This document shows positions 1 through 8,120 of a stretch of DNA of 12,253 nt, in pieces. The position numbers were made by a program, and so were the translations under genes. The notes beneath the pieces were generated by a model. That model was not told the origin of the DNA and ran no database searches. It saw only the letters and a list, made by a program, of their open reading frames with translations. The stretch is from NCBI GenBank assembly GCA_016783505.1, contig JADHWK010000066.1:1-12253 (forward strand), written 5' to 3'. Position 1 is the stretch's first letter, and every line of letters starts with the position of its first letter. The DNA is from Candidatus Zhuqueibacterota bacterium (GTDB lineage: Bacteria; BS750m-G25).

Positions 1-1959
1 CTTACTCCGACGCTTTATGGGCTGACCATGTGGGCGGCTCCGCTGCTCTGCGAGACCGCATGAGTTCCTTCCGTGCCTATTACTTCTATGAGGACAACAA
101 CAATCGCTTTCCCATTTATGCACCAGAAATCATGTGGGGGGCCACGGTATACAAGAAAGGGGTCTGGGTGCTTCACATGCTCCGTCACGTGACCGGTGAT
201 TCCAGCTTCTTCCATCTTCTTTGAGGACTGGGCGGATCAGTTCGGTTATGCTGCTGCCACCACTGAATATATGATTGAGGTGGTATCCCAGGCCGCCGGA
301 CTGGATATGGAATGATTTATCCACCAATGGGTTTACGACGCCTGGTATCCCGAATACCAATACGCCTGGCAAGCAACCGACTTAGGCGGCGGGCAATGGC
401 AGGTTGACCTGGTTATTGAGCAGGTTCAGGGTCCTGAAGACAATACCCCCATCTTCAAGATGCCCATTGATATTGGCCTCTGGTACAATACGGCTTGGCA
501 TGAATTTGTGGCCTGGGATTCCCTGGAAAGCCAGCACTTTCAATGGATTGTGGACGGCCAACCCACCAACCTGCGCTTCGATCATGATGAGTGGGTGCTT
601 TGCACCAAGACTCAGGTCAGCATGCCCGCCGAAGTAACCCTTAGTCACTTGGATCACCGGGTAGAGGATTCACTGGGCAACGGGAATATGGGCGCCGATC
701 CCGGCGAGACCGTTAACCTATATGTCCGCCTGATGAACCAGGGTTGGAACGAAGCGACCGCTGTGTTCGGTGAATTGAGCAGTTCCGACCCCTATATCGA
801 GGTTATCGGTGATACTTCCAGCTATCCGGAAATCGCAGGCTATCAAGCCCAAGAGAATCTTGATCTCTTCATCGTGCAAATTGTCCCCTCCTGTCCCACG
901 GATTACGGGGCCGACATGCAGATCCAGGTGACCGCGGCTGGGGGGTATTCCCAGGATGTCAATTTTACCCTGCTAATCGGTGATCCACGGCTTCTGCCAG
1001 TGGGGCCCGACGCTTATGGATACATAGTCCTCGACCCGCACGACTCCGGTGGTCCCACCTTTGAGTGGATTGAGATCAGCCCCTCCCAGGGCGGCCCGGG
1101 CACCGCCATTGAATTTACCGCTGACGACCAGACAGTCCCTGTCCCCCTGCCGTTTCCCTTCACCTTCTACGGACAATCTGGTGATACCCTGTCCGTGTGC
1201 AGCAACGGCTGGATAACCACCGCAGCGGTGGCGGAAACGGATTACAGCAACTCTGCCATTCCCGACCCGGACGGACCCACCGGTATGATCGCCCCCTTCT
1301 GGGAGGACCTTTCACCCCAGGAACACGGCGAAGTGTCATACTATCACGATGAACCGAAACATCGCTTTATTGTAGAGTTTTTCCAGGTGCGCCAGTATCA
1401 ACCCAACTGGGCCTGGGAGAGTTTCCAGGTTGTCTTGTATGACCCGGTATACTATCCCACCCCTACTGGCGATGGGGAAATTCTGTTCCAATACCTGGAT
1501 ATCACCGATCCGGCCAGCTGCACCATCGGGATTGAGAACTGGAACGAGGATGACGGCCTGCAGTACCTCTTTAATGGTAGTAACCACGAAAATGGCTGGG
1601 TCGTCACTGATAGCTTCGCTATCAAATTGACCACCAGCCCAGCATCCCCAGTAATTCCCGAACAACCCACCCCTGTTCCCAGCCGGTATGTCCTCTACCA
1701 GAATTATCCTAATTCCTTCAATTCTATGACAGTTATCCGATACCAGTTGCCCGAGCCCGGGCCGGTGAGTTTGGATGTGTGCAATCTACTGGGTCAAAAG
1801 ATTGCCACCTTGGTTCGGGGAAAACAGGGGGGTGGGGAACATACGGTTGCCTGGAACGGCCGCACCGAACAGGGCGCAGAGGCTGCCTCAGGGATCTATT
1901 TTTATCGGATAAAAACTGGTAACTTTGTGCAGGTGAAGAAGATGGTTGTTTTAAGGTAA
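1..1959 (+). pseudogene. Secreted M1-type metallopeptidase, C-terminal part with type IX sorting domain; disrupted
   Basis: The reading frame enters from the left edge, so the zinc-binding HEXXH motif lies outside the window. Positions 3-212 encode a stretch (YSDALWADHVGG, then YKKGVWVLHMLRHVTGD) typical of the helical part of M1 aminopeptidase-like proteins. The frame shifts by one base near 213. The protein continues from 214 (IFFEDWADQFG) and meets an in-frame TGA at 313-315, where relatives usually have Trp before FIHQWVY. From 316 to the TAA at 1957-1959 the frame is open. It holds a CARDB/APHP-like beta domain (about 640-990), a nidogen-like beta domain with SVCSNGWITTA (about 1010-1640), and a last 85-residue FlgD-like type A sorting domain (LYQNYPN, LLGQKIATL, ASGIYFYRI, KKMVVLR). 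The product would be exported and attached by type IX secretion. Two lesions suggest a pseudogene, although assembly error is possible. An internal ATG at 460 opens 499 codons but lacks a signal peptide, so it is unlikely to be a real start. Confidence 0.75.
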
Positions 1960-2172
1960 AGATCAAAGTTAAAATTAGCAATTAGCAATGCAAAATTAGT
2001 CCCGATAAATTCGGGACAAAATGAGCAAGCCAAAATGGAGAATAAAGAAAAAAGATTTTGAAATTGCTAATTGCTAATTGCTTCAGCCATAGGCTGATCC
2101 CTGCCCACGGCAGGCGGGCGCCTCAGGCGGAAATTTTACATTTTACATTGAGCCTTTTCATAGTAGTCAGCT
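1960..2172. repeat. Hairpin-rich spacer between the peptidase remnant and comF
   Basis: No gene is visible here. A perfect 17-bp inverted repeat has arms at 1973-1989 and 2063-2079. Each arm is two copies of an 8-base unit (TTAGCAAT or its complement). Between the arms lies a GTCCCGA/TCGGGAC hairpin at 1999-2017. After the right arm come three compact perfect hairpins: TCAGCC/GGCTGA (2083-2097), CTGCC/GGCAG (2101-2113) and CGCCT/AGGCG (2119-2129). The content looks like stacked REP- or MITE-type repeats. Function is unknown. Confidence 0.6.
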
Positions 2173-2173
2173 T

Positions 2174-2208
2174 AAAGAGCCCCGGTAGTCTATGTTGGGG
2201 CTTTTTTT
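2174..2208 (+). terminator. Rho-independent terminator
   Basis: AGCCCC at 2178-2183 pairs with GGGGCT at 2197-2202. The stem extends outward through A/T and G-U pairs, with a 13-base loop, and seven T residues follow at 2202-2208. It lies about 215 bases after the peptidase stop codon and before the comF promoter, so it should separate the two transcription units. Confidence 0.75.
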
Positions 2209-2275
2209 AAAGCAGAAATTACATTTGGATTAAACTGAAAAAACGGGGGATATTCAGTTAAGAATCAAAATGGGG

Positions 2276-2304
2276 TTGACTTTTAGCCTTATAATTTTTA
2301 TATT
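2276..2304 (+). promoter_or_regulatory. Sigma-70-type promoter for comF
   Basis: A -35 box TTGACT (2276-2281) and a -10 box TATATT (2299-2304) are separated by exactly 17 bases. A start near 2311 would give a leader of about 39 bases before the comF ATG. The same two hexamers with the same spacing precede the first phosphofructokinase gene at 3073-3101, which strengthens both calls. A TATAAT at 2290-2295 is only 8 bases from the -35 box and is not used in this model. Confidence 0.6.
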
Positions 2305-2349
2305 ATATTAAGTTGAGGAGTGAATTTTAGGGTTAATATTAAGGCTTAA

Positions 2350-3057
2350 ATGCCAAATACTTTTCATAATTTTTTTCACACAATTTTTTCATTAATTTAC
2401 CCTTCATATTGCAATTTATGTGGGGATGAGTTACACGACGGGGAGAAACTGGTATGCAGAGGGTGTTGGTCAGGTTTAAAAAGGTGGGGTCGGCAAAGTA
2501 TCGGGATGGACATTCCCCAGCACGAGCGGTTTGTTTCCCATCTCAGGGTTGCTTTCGAATTTGATGAGCGGTTGCAGCAAATCATACATCTGTTGAAATA
2601 TGACCGAAGGCGCATTGTTGCCCGGGAGTTGGGCCGTCTCCTTGCCAATGAGGCCCTTGTGAAAGAAGAGCTGGCATCCGTTGACTTTATTGTTCCCATT
2701 CCCCTGCACCCCCGGAAACTTCGGGAGAGGGGTTATAATCAGTCCCAGCTTGTCGCCCAAGAGTTTGCCAGAGTGGTGGGTATTCCAGTGGGTAAGAATC
2801 TGGTTAAGAGACAGAGGTATACCCAGACTCAGACTCAATTAAGCGCGGAAGAAAGAAAGGTCAACGTGGACGGTGCTTTCAGGGTTATGTTGAAGGACAA
2901 GGTGAAGGGTAAATCCATTTTACTAGTGGACGACGTCCTAACGACCGGGGCCACCCTGAACGCCTGCGCCCGGGAATTGGTGTTGAACGGGGCCAGGGAA
3001 GTGCGGGGTTTAGCCATTGCCCATCCCCCTATTGAGGGATCAAAAGAAACAAATTAG
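2350..3057 (+). CDS. comF: ComF family amidophosphoribosyltransferase-like protein
   Basis: A 235-residue protein of the usual ComF length. The N-terminus carries a four-cysteine zinc ribbon (Cys21, Cys24, Cys36, Cys39). The middle has the family signatures KYDRRR (84-88 region) and PIPLHPRKLRERGYNQSQ (117-133). The PRPP-binding loop of type I phosphoribosyltransferases is at 192-202 (LVDDVLTTGAT). ComF proteins are linked to natural competence and DNA uptake in several bacteria, acting in the cytoplasm, but their substrate is not settled and they occur in many non-competent species. A TAAGG at 2340-2344 lies 5 bases before the ATG. The gene has its own promoter and stands just upstream of the glycolytic cluster, which begins with another promoter 16 bases after the stop codon. 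No other competence gene is visible in the window, so a competence role is only inferred from the family. Confidence 0.92.
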   Translation: MPNTFHNFFHTIFSLIYPSYCNLCGDELHDGEKLVCRGCWSGLKRWGRQSIGMDIPQHERFVSHLRVAFEFDERLQQIIHLLKYDRRRIVARELGRLLANEALVKEELASVDFIVPIPLHPRKLRERGYNQSQLVAQEFARVVGIPVGKNLVKRQRYTQTQTQLSAEERKVNVDGAFRVMLKDKVKGKSILLVDDVLTTGATLNACARELVLNGAREVRGLAIAHPPIEGSKETN

Positions 3058-3072
3058 CTTCTCTAATTTTTC

Positions 3073-3101
3073 TTGACTTTAGATATAAAAGTTTGTATAT
3101 T
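3073..3101 (+). promoter_or_regulatory. Sigma-70-type promoter for the glycolytic cluster
   Basis: TTGACT at 3073-3078 and TATATT at 3096-3101 are separated by 17 bases. Both boxes and the spacing match the comF promoter. A start near 3108 would give a leader of about 34 bases before the ATG at 3142. No operator-like palindrome is obvious around it. Confidence 0.6.
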
Positions 3102-3141
3102 AATTAGATTAAGATATAGTTCAAAATAGGATGATCCGTTA

Positions 3142-4173
3142 ATGAGAGTGGGTATTCTTACGGGTGGTGGTGATTGTCCGGGACTGAATGCCGCTATTCG
3201 GGCGGTGGTTCGGAAAGGATTTGACGCTTATGGGTATGACTTTTTGGGGATTCGAAACGGATGGGCGGGGTTGATCGAGGGGCAGGTGGAACCCGTCAGC
3301 CTCTATTCGGTTTCGGGAATTTTAAATAGAGGAGGGACCTTTCTGGGAACATCGAGGACAAACCCTTTTAAGGGACAGGGGGCCCTGGAACGGCTTAAGG
3401 AGAATGTAAAAAAATATGAATTGAATGTCATTGTCGCCATCGGGGGTGAGGATACCCTGGGGGTGGCTCAGAGACTATTTGAAATAGGCATCCCCACGGT
3501 TGGCATTCCCAAGACCATTGACAATGATCTGGCGGGGACGGATTATACCTTCGGGTTTGACACTGCCGTCTCCATTGCTACCGAGGCCATTGATCGGTTG
3601 CACACTACTGCTGAATCCCATCAACGGGTTATGGTGGTTGAGGTTATGGGCCGACACACGGGTTGGATTGCCGTCGCCTCTGGCATCGCCGGGGGGGCGG
3701 ATTGCATTCTCATTCCTGAGATCCCCTTCAGTATAGACGATGTTTCCAATTTGATCATTAAGCGCCATAAAAAGGGGAAAAACTTCAGTATCGTGGTGGT
3801 GGCAGAAGGGGCTAAGGCCAAGGAACAGAAGGATTACATCACCCAATCAAAGAAGGTGGACGATTTTGGCCACATCATCCTGGGTGGGGTGGGGGATTGG
3901 ATTGGGAAGAGGATCGAAGAGAAGACGGGTCTGGAGACCCGGGTGACCATCCTGGGCCATATCCAGCGGGGTGGATCCCCAACCGCCTACGACCGTATCC
4001 TGGCCACCCGGTTCGGCATAAAAGCGGCCGATTTAATTCATCAAAAGAAATTTGGCCTGATGGTCAGCTTAAAAGGAAACACCGTTGATTCGGTCACGCT
4101 GGCTGAGGCGGTGGTCAAGACCAAGACGGTGGACCTGAAATTCTATGAAATTGCCAAGGTGTTCTTCGGCTGA
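3142..4173 (+). CDS. pfp: Diphosphate-dependent 6-phosphofructokinase (PPi-PFK)
   Basis: A 343-residue phosphofructokinase phosphorylating fructose 6-phosphate to the 1,6-bisphosphate in the cytoplasm. Family motifs are TGGGDCPGLNAAIR (7-20), PKTIDND with catalytic Asp127 (123-129), VEVMGRHTGW and LGHIQRGGSPTAYDR. Two residues decide the phosphoryl donor in this family: Gly104 with Gly124 or a small residue means ATP, Asp104 with Lys124 means PPi. Here GGEDT gives Asp104 and PKT gives Lys124, so PPi is predicted and the reaction should be near-reversible. From memory the sequence resembles the Amycolatopsis methanolica PPi enzyme, including GGEDTLGVA. The start has AGGA 10 bases upstream. The stop is 5 bases before the next kinase start, so the two are surely co-transcribed. 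The donor call is inference from two residues. Confidence 0.9.
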   Translation: MRVGILTGGGDCPGLNAAIRAVVRKGFDAYGYDFLGIRNGWAGLIEGQVEPVSLYSVSGILNRGGTFLGTSRTNPFKGQGALERLKENVKKYELNVIVAIGGEDTLGVAQRLFEIGIPTVGIPKTIDNDLAGTDYTFGFDTAVSIATEAIDRLHTTAESHQRVMVVEVMGRHTGWIAVASGIAGGADCILIPEIPFSIDDVSNLIIKRHKKGKNFSIVVVAEGAKAKEQKDYITQSKKVDDFGHIILGGVGDWIGKRIEEKTGLETRVTILGHIQRGGSPTAYDRILATRFGIKAADLIHQKKFGLMVSLKGNTVDSVTLAEAVVKTKTVDLKFYEIAKVFFG

Positions 4174-4178
4174 CGGTG

Positions 4179-5138
4179 ATGGAACGCATCGGTATTTTGA
4201 CCAGTGGGGGGGATTGTGCCGGGATGAACGCTGCTCTGCGGTCGGCGGTGCGAACCGCCCGGAAAAAGGGGGTTGAAGTCTACGGGTTCAAACATGGATT
4301 CGTGGGAATATTGGAAAAGGACTTTATTTCCCTGGATTCCCGGCATGTCAGCGGGATTCTGCAGCGGGGGGGGACCGTTTTGCAGTCGGCCCGCTGTGAG
4401 GAGTTCAAAACCAATAAGGGTCAGGAGAAGGGATTTTCTAATTTAAAGGAACTGGGGGTGGGGGGGATGATTGTTATCGGCGGGGATGGCTCCCTGAACG
4501 GGGCTTTTGTCCTTCATCAGATGGGAATGCCCACCGTAGGGATACCAGCAACAATTGATAATGACATCTACGGCACCGATATGTCCATCGGTGTGGACAC
4601 CGCCTTGAACACCATCACCCATGCCATTGATACCATTCGGGACACGGCCTCCTCCCACGACCGGGCGTTCATCATTGAGGTCATGGGGCGCCATTCTGGC
4701 TATCTGGCGTTGACTGCTGCTATTGCTTCCGGGGCTGAGGCGGCTGTCATCCCCGAGGTGCCCTACGATCTGGGAGCCATTGCTGATAACCTGCTTCAGC
4801 GGTATGAAGCCGGGAAAACGAATAGCATCATCATCGTGGCCGAGGGGGGCTCAGATGCCTATACTATCGAACGGAAATTGAAGCATCGAATAGGCTATGA
4901 GACCCGGATTACTGTGCTGGGTCACCTTCAACGGGGCGGAGAGCCTAGCGTCTTCGATAGGCTTTTAGCCTCCGAATTTGGGATGCGGGCGGTGGAGGCC
5001 CTGCTGGAAGGGAGATCGGGGGAAATGGTGGCCCTGCAGTCCAACGAATACCTCGCCATTCCGTTTGAAGAGGTGTTCGCCCACAAGAAAGTGATCCCCC
5101 AGCGGTTATTGGAATTGGCGGAGACATTGAGCAGTTAG
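4179..5138 (+). CDS. pfkA: ATP-dependent 6-phosphofructokinase
   Basis: A 319-residue protein from ATG 4179, close to the roughly 320 residues of E. coli PfkA. Motifs: TSGGDCAGMNAALR (8-21), GGDGS with Gly104, PATIDND with Ala124 and catalytic Asp127, EVMGRHSGY, and LGHLQRGGEPSVFDR. Gly104 with a small residue at 124 is the ATP-type combination, in contrast to the gene before it. Arg21 and Arg25, which bind the effectors ADP and PEP in the E. coli enzyme, are both present, so allosteric control is plausible. A GTG at 4176, directly before the ATG, could add one residue; the ATG is preferred. No strong Shine-Dalgarno sequence is seen, so translation is probably coupled to the upstream kinase, whose stop is only 5 bases away. 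Confidence 0.92.
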   Translation: MERIGILTSGGDCAGMNAALRSAVRTARKKGVEVYGFKHGFVGILEKDFISLDSRHVSGILQRGGTVLQSARCEEFKTNKGQEKGFSNLKELGVGGMIVIGGDGSLNGAFVLHQMGMPTVGIPATIDNDIYGTDMSIGVDTALNTITHAIDTIRDTASSHDRAFIIEVMGRHSGYLALTAAIASGAEAAVIPEVPYDLGAIADNLLQRYEAGKTNSIIIVAEGGSDAYTIERKLKHRIGYETRITVLGHLQRGGEPSVFDRLLASEFGMRAVEALLEGRSGEMVALQSNEYLAIPFEEVFAHKKVIPQRLLELAETLSS

Positions 5139-5163
5139 TTAACGTATTGGGAAGGATAAAACA

Positions 5164-5367
5164 ATGGAAGAAATAAAAAAGCAGTATATTGTTGATGAAC
5201 AGAATCGAAGAATCGCCGTGCAAATTGACCTCGAAACTTTCGAGAAGATAGAAGAAATTCTGGAAAATCATGCTTTGGTGCAACTGATGAAAGAGAATGA
5301 GAGTGACTATACTTTAGAACTCAATCAGGCCAAGGCCTATTATCAAACACTGGAAAAAGTAGTTTGA
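5164..5367 (+). CDS. Small antitoxin-like protein
   Basis: A 67-codon gene preceded by GAAGGA (5151-5156), 7 bases before the ATG. The protein is acidic and mostly helical, with a short N-terminal beta segment (QYIVDEQNRRIAVQIDLETF) followed by KIEEILENHALVQLM. This pattern of a strand, then helices, then an acidic tail fits type II antitoxins that pair with RelE/ParE toxins. I do not recognise the exact family. A 4-base overlap with the next frame, which begins with a RelE-like N-terminus, supports the reading. It sits 25 bases after the ATP phosphofructokinase stop, inside the glycolytic cluster. The toxin partner appears truncated, leaving this gene as an orphan that might repress transcription or simply be decaying. 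Confidence 0.65.
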   Translation: MEEIKKQYIVDEQNRRIAVQIDLETFEKIEEILENHALVQLMKENESDYTLELNQAKAYYQTLEKVV

Positions 5368-5430
5368 AGATAAAATACCGGAAAAAGTTTCTAAAAGAAC
5401 TCTCAAAAATCCCCCCCCGAATAAGAGAAG
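5364..5430 (+). pseudogene. Truncated RelE/ParE-like toxin remnant
   Basis: A TTG at 5364, overlapping the stop of the upstream gene, opens a frame reading KIKYRKKFLKELSKIPPRIRE, a typical start of RelE/ParE toxins. A homologous toxin would need about 85-95 residues. After roughly 22 codons the similarity stops, although the frame stays open to 5540, where it ends inside the aldolase gene. The tail shows no RxGxYR-type core. An 8-C run at 5411-5418 lies in the remnant and is a plausible slippage site, but no other frame restores the toxin. A deletion is therefore more likely than a simple frameshift. The boundary near 5430 is approximate. Confidence 0.6.
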
Positions 5431-5433
5431 ATG

Positions 5434-5508
5434 ATGGATATACTGGAACTTCTGGGTGTTGGTTTCGGGATAATAACCGCTTTAATTACTATTTTCAAGT
5501 TTATTTAG
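5434..5508 (+). CDS. Possible small membrane peptide
   Basis: A 24-codon frame from ATG 5434 (or 5431) encodes MDILELLGVGFGIITALITI followed by FKFI. It is almost entirely hydrophobic and could be one transmembrane helix. A weak purine-rich stretch (AAGAGAAG) lies directly before it. It occupies the gap between the toxin remnant and the aldolase gene. It may be a real small protein, the stump of a larger membrane protein, or chance. Confidence 0.25.
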   Translation: MDILELLGVGFGIITALITIFKFI

Positions 5509-5526
5509 CTATAAGGAGATATTGCG

Positions 5527-6600
5527 ATGATGACCATTAATGAAATCAGAAGGCTTTTAGGGAAAGAGTCGGATTATTTGTTAAATCACACCTCAACGTG
5601 TATCACAAAAGATCAACTCCATCTTCCAGGATCTGACTGGGTTGATCGTATCTTCAGTGGGTCGGATCGGCCCACACCGGTACTGCGCAATCTCCAATCC
5701 CTATTCAGCCACGGACGGCTGGGCAACACAGGGTATCTCTCCTTCCTGCCGGTGGATCAGGGAATAGAACATTCCGCGGGGGCATCTTTCGCCCCTAATC
5801 CCATTTATTTCGACCCGGAAAATATCATTAAATTGGGTATCGAAGGCGGTTGTAACGGGGTTGCTTCAACGCTTGGCGTCTTGGGAAGCGTGGCCCGAAA
5901 ATACGCCCATAAAATACCTTTCATCCTGAAATTCAATCATAACGAGCTCTTATCTTATCCTAATAAATACGATCAAATTCTTTTTGCCAGCATAAAGCAG
6001 GCCCTTGACCTGGGCGCAGTCGCTGTGGGGGCCACTATCTACTTTGGCTCTCCCGAAAGCGATCGGCAGATTATCGAAGTGAGCGAGGCTTTTCAGATAG
6101 CCCACGAGATGGGGATGGCTACCATCCTCTGGTGCTATCTGCGGAATGATGCATTTAAAGTAGAAGGAGTGGATTATCATGCTAGCGCCGATCTGACCGG
6201 GCAGGCCAACTATCTGGGTGTAACCATTGAAGCGGACATTGTTAAACAGAAACTGCCCACCAATACTGGCGGTTATAAGGCCTTGAATAGGGGTAAATCC
6301 AGTTATGGAAAGTTTGACGAACGCATGTACGCCGAATTATCCTCAGGCCATCCGATAGATTTGACCAGATACCAGGTAGCAAATAATTATATGGGTCGGG
6401 TCGGATTGATCAATTCCGGAGGGCCTTCCGGGAAGGACGATCTGGCCCAGGCGGTAAGAACAGCGGTCATCAACAAGAGGGCTGGGGGGATGGGGCTAAT
6501 CAGCGGACGCAAAGCATTCCAAAGATCAATGACAGAAGGAATTAAGATCTTAAATGCCATCCAGGATATTTATCTATGCCAGGATGTCACCATTGCATAA
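5527..6600 (+). CDS. fbaB: Class I fructose-bisphosphate aldolase (FbaB/DhnA type)
   Basis: A 357-residue protein that matches the E. coli FbaB pattern end to end, including [16 protein letters not shown] (73-88), [57 protein letters not shown] and [10 protein letters not shown]. The enzyme reversibly cleaves fructose 1,6-bisphosphate to dihydroxyacetone phosphate and glyceraldehyde 3-phosphate. It works through a Schiff-base lysine rather than a metal; Lys240 in EADIVKQK is the likely one by alignment from memory. AAGGAG-like bases (5514-5518) stand 8 bases before ATG 5527; the ATG at 5530 is the alternative. It follows both phosphofructokinases and precedes GAPDH, so it is the next step of the pathway. 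No class II aldolase is seen in the window. Confidence 0.95.
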   Translation: MMTINEIRRLLGKESDYLLNHTSTCITKDQLHLPGSDWVDRIFSGSDRPTPVLRNLQSLFSHGRLGNTGYLSFLPVDQGIEHSAGASFAPNPIYFDPENIIKLGIEGGCNGVASTLGVLGSVARKYAHKIPFILKFNHNELLSYPNKYDQILFASIKQALDLGAVAVGATIYFGSPESDRQIIEVSEAFQIAHEMGMATILWCYLRNDAFKVEGVDYHASADLTGQANYLGVTIEADIVKQKLPTNTGGYKALNRGKSSYGKFDERMYAELSSGHPIDLTRYQVANNYMGRVGLINSGGPSGKDDLAQAVRTAVINKRAGGMGLISGRKAFQRSMTEGIKILNAIQDIYLCQDVTIA

Positions 6601-6621
6601 ACCAGATAGTTACAAAGAGTT

Positions 6622-6637
6622 CCCCGAAATTTCGGGG
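6622..6637. repeat. Perfect palindrome CCCCGAAATTTCGGGG
   Basis: A 16-base perfect palindrome lies 22 bases after the aldolase stop. It is not followed by a T-run, so it is a weak terminator candidate at best. It shares its CCCGAA/TTCGGG core with hairpins at 1999-2017 and 11174-11193, so it is more likely a member of a dispersed repeat. It could also act as an mRNA-stabilising structure between aldolase and GAPDH. Confidence 0.6.
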
Positions 6638-6713
6638 CCTAAATTTCAAAAATTATTTGTGACAGTTTACCACTACCTGATATTGAAAAATAGGGGATTT
6701 TAGAGGAGGATAA

Positions 6714-7712
<999 letters not shown>

Positions 7713-7760
7713 ACATGAAAAAGTCCGAGCTAAAAAATTACGGATAACTATCATCTTCGA

Positions 7761-8120
7761 TTGATACTGCAGTTCGGGTCAGCAGTTAGCCGGATGAGTA
7801 ACCGTGAAAGCGACTTGGATATTGCCGTCTTAGTGGATGGGTCTGAAGACGTATCAAAGGATAAATATCAATGGTATTTGGGCGGTGAATTCATAAGGCT
7901 TTTTATGAGGGATGACGTGGATGTGGTTATTATTAATACAGCCAATTCACTGTTGCGATATGAAATAGCGATGAATTGTAAAATTATTTTTGAGAAAGGC
8001 GATGCTTTTGCCAAATTTGCAAGCCGTGCCATGAAGGACTATGAGGATGATAAAAAGTTCTACGATCAGTTCTACAAGGATGCCATACACAGTCTGTTTG
8101 ATTTTGAGGGTGTACAATGA
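7761..8120 (+). CDS. MNT-type nucleotidyltransferase domain protein (MntA-like antitoxin)
   Basis: The protein has the nucleotidyltransferase signature QFGSAVSRMSNRESDLDIAV with Gly6-Ser7 and Asp18/Asp20, plus a third candidate metal ligand at Asp54 in DDVDVVIIN. LLRYEIAMNCKIIFEKGD is typical of small MNT proteins. Relatives pair with HEPN (HepT) toxins and can neutralise them by AMPylation. The start is uncertain. TTG 7761 falls directly at the first strand, with no N-terminal helix. A frame from ATG 7715 reads MKKSELKNYG and stops at 7745, which looks like the missing N-terminus in another frame, so a frameshift near 7740 is possible. No HEPN partner follows: the stop overlaps the PGK start as ATGA (8117-8120). 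It sits between GAPDH and PGK as an insertion in the cluster. Confidence 0.7.
   Translation: MILQFGSAVSRMSNRESDLDIAVLVDGSEDVSKDKYQWYLGGEFIRLFMRDDVDVVIINTANSLLRYEIAMNCKIIFEKGDAFAKFASRAMKDYEDDKKFYDQFYKDAIHSLFDFEGVQ

Noticed and set aside
313-315. UGA read as tryptophan (altered genetic code)
   Set aside because: The TGA replaces an expected Trp, but intact genes here end in TGA (4171-4173, 7710-7712, 8118-8120, 11899-11901) and use TGG for Trp. A frameshift lies 100 bases away, so decay or error fits better.
2290-2295. TATAAT as the comF -10 box
   Set aside because: A perfect hexamer, but only 8 bases from TTGACT. TATATT at 2299-2304 gives the correct 17-base spacing seen again at 3073-3101.
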